Source: Lysinibacillus sp. SGAir0095 (GTDB lineage: Bacteria > Bacillota > Bacilli > Bacillales_A > Planococcaceae). Taken from it: a stretch of 64,000 nucleotides of DNA. Shown here in pieces: positions 10,151 to 18,987 of this stretch. The position numbers were made by a program, and so were the translations under genes. Every line of letters begins with the position of its first letter. Position 1 is the stretch's first letter. The notes beneath the pieces are model-generated. The model saw only the letters and a program-made list of their open reading frames with translations. It had not been told where the DNA came from and did not search any database. Where the stretch lies: NCBI RefSeq assembly GCF_005491425.1, contig NZ_CP028083.1, forward strand, positions 1,946,001-2,010,000, given 5' to 3'.

Positions 10151-11002
10151 ATGTCGAAAACACTAAAAATCTTAATGACTGCTGTGCTGGCTTTAATGGT
10201 ACTGGCAGCTTGTGGAACTGCTGAAGAAGGGTCTTCAACAACATCATCAACTTCAAATTCGAAAGACAGCGATGTTTTTAAGGTAGGTTTAGAAGCAGGA
10301 TATGCTCCGTTTAACTGGACTCAAAACGATGATTCAAATGGTGCGGTGAAAATTGAAGGTTCACAAGAGTATGCTGGCGGATATGATGTAGAAATCGCTA
10401 AACGTGTAGCAGAAGCTCTTGGTAAAGAATTGGTAATCGTAAAAACTGAATGGGAAGGCTTACTTCCAGCATTACAATCAGGTGTGATTGATGCAATTAT
10501 TGCCGGTATGAGTCCAACTGATGAGCGTAAAGAGGTTATTGATTTCTCTGAGAATTATTATACAAGTCAATTTGTTATCGTGACGAAAACTGGTGGAGAA
10601 TATGCGGAAGCTAATACACTAGCTGATTTCGCAGGTGCAAAAATTACTTCACAATTAAATACAACAAATTATGCAGTAATTGATCAAATTCCAGATGTTA
10701 AGAAAGAAGTGGCAATGGAAAGCTTCTCTCATATGCGTGTTGCTCTAGAATCTGGTGTCATTGATGGATATGTAGCAGAAAGACCAGAAGCGATTTCAGC
10801 ATCTACTGCAAATGAAAATTTCACATACGTGGAATTAGAAGAAGGGTTTAAAACAGAAGAAGCTGATACATCAGTTGCAATCGGTCTTGTAAAAGGCGAT
10901 GAAAATATTGATGTAATTAACGAAACATTAACTGCAATTTCTGAAGAAGAACGTCAACAAATTATGGATCAAGCAATTGCAAACCAACCTGCAGCTCATT
11001 AA
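10151..11002 (+). CDS. Amino-acid ABC transporter substrate-binding lipoprotein (probably lysine)
   Basis: Extracellular solute-binding protein of SBP family 3. The signal peptide ends in a lipobox VLAAC with the lipidated Cys at residue 21, followed by a Ser/Thr-rich linker and a two-lobed binding domain from about residue 40 (FKVGLEAGYAPFNW...). The ATG at 10151 is preceded by SD AAGGAGAG; in-frame upstream codons overlap the terminator and are rejected. It is the first gene behind the lysine riboswitch and is followed by permease and ATPase genes, so lysine is the likely substrate. Arginine or another basic amino acid cannot be excluded from the protein alone. Confidence 0.9.
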   Translation: MSKTLKILMTAVLALMVLAACGTAEEGSSTTSSTSNSKDSDVFKVGLEAGYAPFNWTQNDDSNGAVKIEGSQEYAGGYDVEIAKRVAEALGKELVIVKTEWEGLLPALQSGVIDAIIAGMSPTDERKEVIDFSENYYTSQFVIVTKTGGEYAEANTLADFAGAKITSQLNTTNYAVIDQIPDVKKEVAMESFSHMRVALESGVIDGYVAERPEAISASTANENFTYVELEEGFKTEEADTSVAIGLVKGDENIDVINETLTAISEEERQQIMDQAIANQPAAH

Positions 11003-11123
11003 TAAGGGTGAATTACTGGTCACAATTTCAGTGGCCAGTTTCTCACTTTCTTATACTTACATATCTATGAAAAGGTTAAAAGATTAGCAGGAGTTCGTTT
11101 CCAAATTATTTAGGAGGATATTT

Positions 11124-11855
11124 ATGAGTTTAGATATTATACTCTCAATATTAAAAGAGAATTGGCCAAGTTATTTAAATGGCGCATATATGACGTTACT
11201 AATTGCAATTATTAGTACAATTATTGGTGCTCTTATCGGATTATTTATTGGTGTAATGCACACGATTCCTCAACGCAAGAAATCTATTAAATCTTTAATT
11301 TTAAAGATTTTTAATTTCATATTAACGGTTTATGTTGAAATCTTCCGTGGTACACCAATGATTGTACAAGCGATGGTCGTTTTCTATGGTTTTGCTGCCT
11401 ATGGCTTCGAGATGGATCGATTTGTGGCAGCGATTGTTGTTGTGGGTTTGAATACTGGAGCTTATATGGCTGAATATGTTCGAGGTGGCATCGTTTCGAT
11501 CGATAAAGGACAATACGAAGCAGCATCAGCTATCGGAATGGGACACTTCCAAACAATGATTCATGTTATTTTACCGCAAGTGTTCCGTAATATTTTACCT
11601 GCAACAGGAAATCAATTAATTATGAATATTAAAGACTCCGCTGTGTTAAGTGTAATTAGTGTAACAGAATTATTCTTTACAACGAAATCAATTGCGGGAG
11701 CAAATTTCCGATTTGCAGAATCCTATGTAATTACTTGTCTTATATACCTGATTATGACTTTTATCGCTTCACGTATTTTGCGTGTTGTCGAAAAAAGAAT
11801 GGATGGTCAAGATGCGTATCAAGTGCAACTAAAAAGAGAAGAACAGATTCTTTAA
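11124..11855 (+). CDS. Amino-acid ABC transporter permease (His/Glu/Gln/Arg/opine family)
   Basis: Integral membrane subunit of the importer. About five TM helices are visible, with the BPD_transp_1 core and an EAA-type loop, YEAASAIGMGHFQTMIHVILPQ, near residues 132-153, which contacts the ATPase. SD AGGAGG is 9 nt before the ATG. It sits 121 nt after the binding protein, and 17 nt before the ATPase gene. It is inferred to be under the upstream lysine riboswitch, because no terminator was seen in the 121-nt gap. Confidence 0.92.
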   Translation: MSLDIILSILKENWPSYLNGAYMTLLIAIISTIIGALIGLFIGVMHTIPQRKKSIKSLILKIFNFILTVYVEIFRGTPMIVQAMVVFYGFAAYGFEMDRFVAAIVVVGLNTGAYMAEYVRGGIVSIDKGQYEAASAIGMGHFQTMIHVILPQVFRNILPATGNQLIMNIKDSAVLSVISVTELFFTTKSIAGANFRFAESYVITCLIYLIMTFIASRILRVVEKRMDGQDAYQVQLKREEQIL

Positions 11856-11872
11856 TGGCGTAAGGAGATAGA

Positions 11873-12613
11873 ATGATGGAAAAAGTAATTGATATAAAAC
11901 ATCTAAATAAATCATTTGGCAGCCATGAAGTTTTAAGAGATGTAAACTTCACTGTAAACAAAGGTGAGGTTGTATGCTTGATTGGTTCTTCGGGTTCAGG
12001 AAAATCAACGTTATTACGTTGTATCAATCTACTTGAAACACCAAGTGGCGGTGAAATAATTTATAAAGGTGACAACATTTTAAATGATAAACACGATATA
12101 AGAAAATATCGTACCCATTTAGGAATGGTTTTCCAACAATTCAATTTATTTAATAACCACAACGTATTAAAAAATTGTATCGTAGGTCAACAAAAGGTTC
12201 TAAAGCGTTCGAAGGAAGAAGCAAAAGAAAATGCACTTAAGTATTTAAAAATTGTGGGCATGGATCAATATGTGAATGCGAAGCCTCGTCAGCTCTCAGG
12301 TGGCCAAAAGCAACGGGTTGCTATTGCACGCGCACTTGCAATGGATCCAGAGGTAATGTTATTTGACGAACCAACGTCAGCACTTGATCCAGAAATGGTT
12401 GGGGAAGTACTAAAAGTAATGCGTCAATTAGCAGATGAAGGACATACTATGTTGATTGTAACACATGAAATGGAATTCGCGCGTGAAGTATCAGACCGTG
12501 TGGTATTTATGGATAAAGGGGTTATCGTAGAGGAAGGCTCACCTGAGCAAGTTCTGGTAAACCCAAAACAAGAAAGAACAAAAGAATTCCTAAAAAGAAC
12601 ATTAAAGCAATAA
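11873..12613 (+). CDS. Amino-acid ABC transporter ATP-binding protein
   Basis: Energises the importer at the inner membrane face. It has Walker [10 protein letters not shown] (near residue 39), signature [15 protein letters not shown], Walker [13 protein letters not shown] and the switch His in IVTHEME. At 246 aa it is typical of GlnQ/ArtM-type polar amino-acid ATPases. SD AAGGAG lies 5 nt before ATG 11873 and 8 nt before ATG 11876, so either Met may be used. It is the last gene of the riboswitch-controlled operon and is followed by a strong terminator. Confidence 0.94.
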   Translation: MMEKVIDIKHLNKSFGSHEVLRDVNFTVNKGEVVCLIGSSGSGKSTLLRCINLLETPSGGEIIYKGDNILNDKHDIRKYRTHLGMVFQQFNLFNNHNVLKNCIVGQQKVLKRSKEEAKENALKYLKIVGMDQYVNAKPRQLSGGQKQRVAIARALAMDPEVMLFDEPTSALDPEMVGEVLKVMRQLADEGHTMLIVTHEMEFAREVSDRVVFMDKGVIVEEGSPEQVLVNPKQERTKEFLKRTLKQ

Positions 12614-12618
12614 ATGAA

Positions 12619-12661
12619 AAAGATAAATTCCTGAAGATTCTCAAGAATTTATCTTTTTTTG
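12619..12661 (+). terminator. Terminator of the lysine ABC importer operon
   Basis: An 11-bp perfect stem, AAGATAAATTC (12620-12630) with GAATTTATCTT (12645-12655), is followed by seven Ts. Confidence 0.88.
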
Positions 12662-12791
12662 TTTAAACTATATCGATTAAATTTACATAAATAGTAATCA
12701 ATTACTTGTTTACTAAAGATGGGGCTAGAATGAAAATAGTTGTCTAGCCAATTGAGTATAAGGAAAAATAAAAATAAAAATTACGAAAGAA

Positions 12792-12896
12792 TTAACTTCT
12801 AGAATTCCACTCAGATATGATAATAAAAATAATAGCAAAAACAATGGCAATGATAAAAAACCACATCGGAATGCCACCAAAACCACCAAAGTACAA
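12792..12896 (-). CDS. Tiny single-TM protein (34 aa), YjcZ-like style
   Basis: A 34-aa protein read from TTG at 12896: a Gly/Phe-rich N-terminus (YFGGFGGIP), one hydrophobic helix of about 17 residues (WFFIIAIVFAIIFIII) and a short polar tail SEWNSRS. SD AGAGGTGAT sits 5 nt before the TTG. The layout recalls the tiny YjcZ-type membrane proteins of Bacillus, some of them sporulation-associated, but the family assignment is tentative. The flanking sequence (12662-13037) holds no other gene. A 7-bp hairpin at 12723-12749 lies downstream of it. Confidence 0.6.
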   Translation of the reverse strand: MYFGGFGGIPMWFFIIAIVFAIIFIIISEWNSRS

Positions 12897-13037
12897 ATAG
12901 ATCACCTCTAGAATAATGTATCATTTAAAGCATTTTTCTACAATAAAGTTATAAATCAATCCACAAATAGGTGGAAATGCGATGCAATAAAGTCTAAAAT
13001 AGAACCATATGTATAGAAGATTTAAAGTGAGGTTAAG

Positions 13038-13238
13038 ATGATGTTAAACTTAAAATGGACAGATGCACCGACTATTCGAAAAGTAAAATGTACACACACA
13101 AATGCGGAGAAATATTTAGTTTCTAATGTATTAACTGTGGGCAAAGAATATGAAGTGAAAAATGAAACAGAAGAATTCATCTTTGTAATTGATAATACGG
13201 GTAATGTTGGTGGCTACTACAAAGATTATTTTGAATGA
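13038..13238 (+). CDS. DUF6501 family small protein
   Basis: A 66-aa soluble protein of unknown function. Its pattern (LKWTDAPTIRKVKCTHTNA..., VGKEYEVKNETEEFIFVIDN, ending GGYYKDYFE) matches the small conserved Bacillales family now called DUF6501. No TM helix. SD GAGGTTAAG precedes two adjacent ATGs (13038, 13041). It stands alone with its own terminator. Function unknown. Confidence 0.75.
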   Translation: MMLNLKWTDAPTIRKVKCTHTNAEKYLVSNVLTVGKEYEVKNETEEFIFVIDNTGNVGGYYKDYFE

Positions 13239-13251
13239 TGAAAGTTTTATT

Positions 13252-13287
13252 CACCATAGTTCAGGTAGCGGACTATGGTGTTTTTTT
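13252..13287 (+). terminator. Terminator after the DUF6501 gene
   Basis: A perfect 9-bp stem CACCATAGT / ACTATGGTG is followed by seven Ts. Confidence 0.88.
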
Positions 13288-13392
13288 ATCGATTTGTGAA
13301 GCTCATCTGCATAGAAATCAAAAATGGCCATATCTAAGATAAAATAGTCTTCATTTACAACATGAAAGCCAAATATATAATAAACTTACAAA

Positions 13393-13432
13393 AACAAGTG
13401 TCCTTCACAAATCGAGATGAAGGACACTTGTT
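13393..13432 (-). terminator. Terminator of the xpaC-telA operon
   Basis: A perfect 15-bp stem (AACAAGTGTCCTTCA / TGAAGGACACTTGTT) with a 10-nt loop. Read on the minus strand it is followed by TTTTTG, and it sits about 30 nt beyond the telA stop. Confidence 0.85.
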
Positions 13433-13463
13433 TGTTTAATAACCTATCTAGATACAGCTTAAC

Positions 13464-14573
13464 TTATGCTCTTTCAATGATTGTAGCTTCAATTGAGGCT
13501 TGTTGTTCGTTACTTATGGCCTGTACACGGAGCGTTTCTTCGATTGAATTGATTAGTTCTAATTGGGTTTGCTTAAATAGGTCGATTTCGTGATGAGATA
13601 AGGCCTTCTTTTTACTAGTATCTTTTGCTGTAGTTTCAAGCATTTTTGCATTCTTGTGCAACATCTGCTCAGAAGTTTCCATTAGACGACGAGTTGTTTG
13701 ATTCGCTCTTCTTTGATTATTCATATTAATCAGCATTGAAATTTGGGTTTGCCATAATGGAATTGTCGTCATGACGGAACTTTGAATTTTCTCTACTAGC
13801 ATTTGGTTTGTTTGCTGAATCATTCGTATTTGTGGTGCAGTTTGAATTGCTATCTCTCTTGATATTTGTAAGTCATAGAGACGTTTATCCAGCCATTCAA
13901 TGGAAGTTTGCAAATCATTAAGTCGTTGTTTATCTAAAGGATTATTTGAAGAATCTAATGATTGTTCTAATTTTGGTAACTGCTTTGCAATTATATCCTT
14001 TTTCTTCATTTCTGCAGCTGCAATATAGGTATTTAAATTATGGTAATATTCTTCGTTCAATTGATATAACTCGTTTAGCATTTTCAAATCGGAAAGTAAG
14101 CCTTTTTGAGAATGCTGTAGCTGAATCCCTAATCGATCAATCTGTTTGCTTAATCGATTATACTGGGTCATCTGCTCCTGGATTGATGATGTTGAACGAG
14201 TGAAGAGTTTTTGCAGGAAACCTTTTTCTTTTTCGATTAAATCATCTGGGTTGATCTTACTTAAATGCTCCATTAGCTTATGCAAAATTTCACGAATAGG
14301 CGATGTATCATTACGTTGTACTCGAATCAGCATATTATGGGTAAAGTTTTTTAAAGAATGCTGAATTTCTGAGCCAAAATGTAGAATATTTTCGTATTGT
14401 GAAACATCTAGTTTGCTCGCCAACAATAATGCATGGGACTGCTTTTCCTCACTAAGGGTAGAGTAGACAGGGGTTTCTATTGTATAGTGATTATTTGCAA
14501 AAGGATGTAAAAAAGAGCCCTCATTATTTGAAAACTCTTCAAATGGATGATTGGGACTCTTTTTATTTGACAT
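13464..14573 (-). CDS. telA: TelA family toxic-anion resistance protein
   Basis: A 369-aa, highly helical cytosolic protein of the TelA/YceH family, linked in other bacteria to tellurite and cell-envelope or bacteriocin stress; the biochemical activity is not established. Long amphipathic coiled-coil stretches fill residues 100-330, and the conserved family region reads FLQKLFTRS...NELYQLNEEYYHN...WLDKRLYDLQISREIAIQ. Its ATG overlaps the xpaC stop (TAATG), so the two are translationally coupled. A second, divergent TelA is encoded at 36155-37243 with yceG. Confidence 0.85.
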   Translation of the reverse strand: MSNKKSPNHPFEEFSNNEGSFLHPFANNHYTIETPVYSTLSEEKQSHALLLASKLDVSQYENILHFGSEIQHSLKNFTHNMLIRVQRNDTSPIREILHKLMEHLSKINPDDLIEKEKGFLQKLFTRSTSSIQEQMTQYNRLSKQIDRLGIQLQHSQKGLLSDLKMLNELYQLNEEYYHNLNTYIAAAEMKKKDIIAKQLPKLEQSLDSSNNPLDKQRLNDLQTSIEWLDKRLYDLQISREIAIQTAPQIRMIQQTNQMLVEKIQSSVMTTIPLWQTQISMLINMNNQRRANQTTRRLMETSEQMLHKNAKMLETTAKDTSKKKALSHHEIDLFKQTQLELINSIEETLRVQAISNEQQASIEATIIERA

Positions 14574-15220
14574 TATTTTCCACCTCGAAGATCGATTTGT
14601 TGAAGTTTTTTAGCGTTTTCAAGTTTTACAAAATCTAGTTCAATTCTAAGACTTTCCAAATCAGATTCAATTGCACATTTCAAATCATTCTCCATTGTAA
14701 CATGAAGCCCTTTCAATGTTTTACGTGTATCTTCAAGTGCCAGGTGAATTTCTGTGTCCTTGACTTGAGTTTGACTTAACATTGTATAGGTTTGTGTTAA
14801 TTGTACAGCTGATGGTAAATGTGAATAGAAGAAATCTTCTACAGAATAAAACTTTTGCGGGTTATTCTGAACAATGTGAACTAATCTTTTTGATAATTTC
14901 ATCATCTCATTTAACAATTTAAAAGAACGAACTGAACGAACACGAATATATTGCTGTGATAGGGAATTAATATGTCCTTTCGCTTGTTTAATTTGATTTT
15001 CAATATGTTTATATTCAGAGCGAGATAGACCTAGCTCTTTACTTCTCTTCGATTTCTGGAAAGCTTTCATCGCTATATTGCTTATCAAATAGGCAGCAAT
15101 TGATACTACCGGTACGAAAATATATCCAAGATCGAAATTAACAACCGTTAATATAAACACTGTAAAACCAATTAAAAAATTGAGTGCATGTCGTGTAAAG
15201 AAATTTGCAGCACCGAGCAT
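14573..15220 (-). CDS. xpaC: XpaC-like membrane protein
   Basis: Named for the XpaC family (first noted through hydrolysis of 5-bromo-4-chloroindolyl phosphate); the real role is unclear, but it is commonly paired with telA. Two TM helices lie at about residues 10-50, followed by a cytosolic helical domain. The ATG at 15220 is chosen because AGGAGGTAC lies 5 nt upstream on the minus strand; a longer 235-aa reading lacks an SD. It shares one base with the telA start. The pair probably forms a membrane-anchor/cytosolic-partner unit. Confidence 0.78.
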   Translation of the reverse strand: MLGAANFFTRHALNFLIGFTVFILTVVNFDLGYIFVPVVSIAAYLISNIAMKAFQKSKRSKELGLSRSEYKHIENQIKQAKGHINSLSQQYIRVRSVRSFKLLNEMMKLSKRLVHIVQNNPQKFYSVEDFFYSHLPSAVQLTQTYTMLSQTQVKDTEIHLALEDTRKTLKGLHVTMENDLKCAIESDLESLRIELDFVKLENAKKLQQIDLRGGK

Positions 15221-15381
15221 AATTGTACCTCCTTTATTTCTATACTTGTTATTACGAAAGAGCGGAAGAAAAAGTTTCAATAGTTCCCGATTTTATGTGA
15301 GAAATATTTAATTATCTATAGGTTCACTTTAAATAAATCTATACAAAAATACAAGCCTTTAAGATAGCTTGAAATTATTTA

Positions 15382-15409
15382 TTGTATAACTTTTTTCTCA
15401 ATATATAAT
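15382..15409 (+). promoter_or_regulatory. Promoter of the DUF1033 gene
   Basis: TTGTAT (15382-15387), a 16-nt spacer and TATAAT (15404-15409) lie about 125 nt before the coding start. Confidence 0.5.
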
Positions 15410-15534
15410 GTGTAAGAATTTATAGAAATGTGTTGAGTAGTGGTTAATAATGATCGCGCAAGGTCTTAAAATAGACAAATTCATAGCATTTCCATTAAAA
15501 TGCATATTAGAAGAAGGAAAGGATCGGAAGTAGA

Positions 15535-15825
15535 GTGTACCAAATCATTTATATGAAAGCTGATTATGAACCTTGGTGGATGTTTGATGGATGGGAATCA
15601 AATATTGTAGCGACTTCACAATTTGAATCTGAAGGGGATTTAGAACAAATGCTTCAAGAGACATTAAAGGAATTTCGTCAAAAGTATGAACACGAAGCAT
15701 CTAAAGAAGAGAAGTACTATGCCTTTTGGACGGATGAAGAGCAAGAGTATTGTGAAGCATGTGAAGATGATATCCAAATTTATCATGGAATAATTGTCGC
15801 TAAATTGATAAAGGATAATGAGTAA
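15535..15825 (+). CDS. DUF1033 family protein
   Basis: A 96-aa acidic protein of unknown function. The N-terminus MYQIIYMKADYEPWWMFDGW is the hallmark of DUF1033, found across Bacillales and Lactobacillales. No TM helix or known catalytic motif. A GTG start is used, with the purine-rich stretch GAAGGAAAGGATCGGAAG as SD region. It is monocistronic, with the strong csp promoter beginning about 50 nt after the stop. Confidence 0.8.
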   Translation: MYQIIYMKADYEPWWMFDGWESNIVATSQFESEGDLEQMLQETLKEFRQKYEHEASKEEKYYAFWTDEEQEYCEACEDDIQIYHGIIVAKLIKDNE

Positions 15826-15878
15826 ATAGTTCAATTAACAGAAATAAGTGAAAATTTTAAAAAAGTTGAATAATGCAT

Positions 15879-15906
15879 TTGACAAAATGTCATAAGATGG
15901 TATAAT
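15879..15906 (+). promoter_or_regulatory. Near-perfect sigma-A promoter upstream of the cold-shock gene
   Basis: A perfect TTGACA (15879-15884) and a perfect TATAAT (15901-15906) with a 16-nt spacer. It is the best promoter match in the window and lies about 160 nt before the csp start, giving a long 5' leader. Confidence 0.8.
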
Positions 15907-15944
15907 TTAAATAACAATAATATTGCATGACCGGGTACAAATTG

Positions 15945-16007
15945 ATTCACATATTACAAAGAGTGATCGGTGTAAAGTCGGTACTCTTTGTAATATGTGA
16001 ATTTTTT
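15945..16007 (+). ncRNA. 20-bp terminator-like hairpin in the csp leader (attenuator or small RNA)
   Basis: A perfect 20-bp stem, 15945-15964 with 15983-16002, has an 18-nt loop and is followed directly by six Ts. It sits between the strong promoter at 15879-15906 and csp, so it would end most transcripts after about 95 nt unless read through. It is either a leader attenuator or thermosensitive structure of csp, or a small RNA gene sharing the promoter. The sequence alone does not decide. Confidence 0.6.
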
Positions 16008-16064
16008 ATTACGGTAAAACAATCACATATTGTTAATATTTTTATTTTTTGGAGGTTTTCTTAA

Positions 16065-16265
16065 ATGAAACAAGGTACAGTAAAATGGTTTAACTCAGAA
16101 AAAGGTTTTGGATTCATCGAAGTTGAAGGAGAAAACGACGTATTCGTACACTTCTCAGCTATTCAAGGTGAAGGTTTCAAAACTCTTGACGAAGGTCAAA
16201 AAGTGGAATTCGAGGTTGTTGATGGAAACCGCGGACCACAAGCTGCTAACGTAGTAAAACTATAA
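16065..16265 (+). CDS. csp: Cold-shock protein (CspA family)
   Basis: A 66-aa five-stranded beta-barrel RNA chaperone that binds single-stranded RNA and DNA. RNP1 (KGFGFIEV) and RNP2 (VFVHFSAI) are intact, and the length is standard. SD TTGGAGG lies 10 nt before the ATG. The long structured leader is consistent with post-transcriptional cold induction of csp genes, but whether this copy is cold-induced or constitutive cannot be told from sequence. Confidence 0.96.
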   Translation: MKQGTVKWFNSEKGFGFIEVEGENDVFVHFSAIQGEGFKTLDEGQKVEFEVVDGNRGPQAANVVKL

Positions 16266-16287
16266 TTTAACTAAAAATCGTAGATTG

Positions 16288-16319
16288 GAGACATCCCTTA
16301 GAAGAGGGATGTCTCTTTT
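16288..16319 (+). terminator. Terminator of csp
   Basis: An 11-bp perfect stem GAGACATCCCT / AGGGATGTCTC is followed by TTTTA. It touches the end of the convergent lipoprotein gene. Confidence 0.85.
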
Positions 16320-17016
16320 AATGTAGACTGATATCTTCTAAAGTAGAAGTTACGATAAACTGTTCAGAACTATTTTCTGACATGATCGCTTCTGTTTTAA
16401 CAACACCATAATCCTCCACGATATATTTCCTGTTTTTAAAACCATCACCTGTTTCTTCTATGATGAAAACATCATCAAAGGTTTGGTATGGAGTAACAAG
16501 CTCAGAATCTGTTTCAATAATTGACCAATTTTTAAATGTCGTTCCAACTTCTATCGGCCCAGCTAAGAAGGTGTCGAGTACAGGGAGCTTATCTAAATCT
16601 TCAATTTTTGGATAATCAGCATCTTCTGGCATTCCCTCCACAAGCTTATCCATCACTAATAAAATCTCATTCTCATCAACCCGATAGACTTTCATCGTAA
16701 CGGCACCACCGTTATCGATAATAGTCGCCACATAGTTTGATGATAAGTAAGTTGTTTTTTCGGTAAAGCTTGCAAATTCATTCCCATCTCCGATAAAGGT
16801 TGCAATTGATTCTGCTGGTTTAAAATAGTGCATAAAATCTATTTCAGCTGGATTTTCTGGATTTTGGCCATTTTTGGGCTCTTTATTGACTTGTTCTGGT
16901 GGTTTTCTATCTATATTTTCTGAAAGTGAACTAGTCTCCTCAGAATCTTTTTCCTTATCATGATTACATCCATATAAAACAAAGAGGGAAGAGATTATTA
17001 TTAAAAACTTTTTCAT
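16318..17016 (-). CDS. Predicted lipoprotein of unknown function
   Basis: A 232-aa secreted lipoprotein. The signal peptide MKKFLIIISSLFVLYGC has a lipobox with Cys17, followed by a charged, Pro/Asn-rich linker to about residue 60 and a globular domain. No family is recognised with confidence. The N-terminal half (YFKPAESIATFIGDGNEFASF) recalls several Bacillales lipoproteins of unknown role. SD AAAGGAGG precedes the ATG. It is monocistronic and convergent with csp, whose terminator overlaps its stop. Confidence 0.72.
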   Translation of the reverse strand: MKKFLIIISSLFVLYGCNHDKEKDSEETSSLSENIDRKPPEQVNKEPKNGQNPENPAEIDFMHYFKPAESIATFIGDGNEFASFTEKTTYLSSNYVATIIDNGGAVTMKVYRVDENEILLVMDKLVEGMPEDADYPKIEDLDKLPVLDTFLAGPIEVGTTFKNWSIIETDSELVTPYQTFDDVFIIEETGDGFKNRKYIVEDYGVVKTEAIMSENSSEQFIVTSTLEDISLH

Positions 17017-17126
17017 GCAAAACCTCCTTTAAATTATTATAGCGTATTATAAAAGATAGTTTGTTATGCAAAACGCATTGACTGTTGATAATAATATTAT
17101 TATGTATACTAGGAATTTCGAAAATA

Positions 17127-17159
17127 AAAATCCGCAAACATTGAAGTTTACGGATTTTA
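17127..17159 (-). terminator. Terminator of the ABC-F gene
   Basis: A 13-bp stem with one mismatch (AAAATCCGCAAAC / GTTTACGGATTTT) is followed on the minus strand by TTTTATTTT, 10 nt beyond the stop. Confidence 0.75.
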
Positions 17160-17168
17160 ATTGATGAA

Positions 17169-18788
<1,620 letters not shown>

Positions 18789-18842
18789 TTATATTCAGCT
18801 GTTTAAATTGTTTCAAAAATCTCTTTTGTACACAATATTTCT

Positions 18843-18851
18843 ATTATAGCA
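18843..18851 (-). promoter_or_regulatory. Extended -10 promoter element of the ABC-F gene
   Basis: On the minus strand the sequence reads TGCTATAAT, an extended -10 element with a perfect TATAAT, about 70 nt upstream of the ABC-F start. No good -35 was seen. Confidence 0.45.
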
Positions 18852-18987
18852 TGGAGTCAATACAAAAGCTACAAAACACTGGTATCACCTAATCGTATTA
18901 GCAATTCCATAAATTTCTCCCGTTCTCTTTTTTCTTTTGAATGATTTCTAGTATAATAGGGGAACCACTTAAGTAGAGGGGTAGTCT

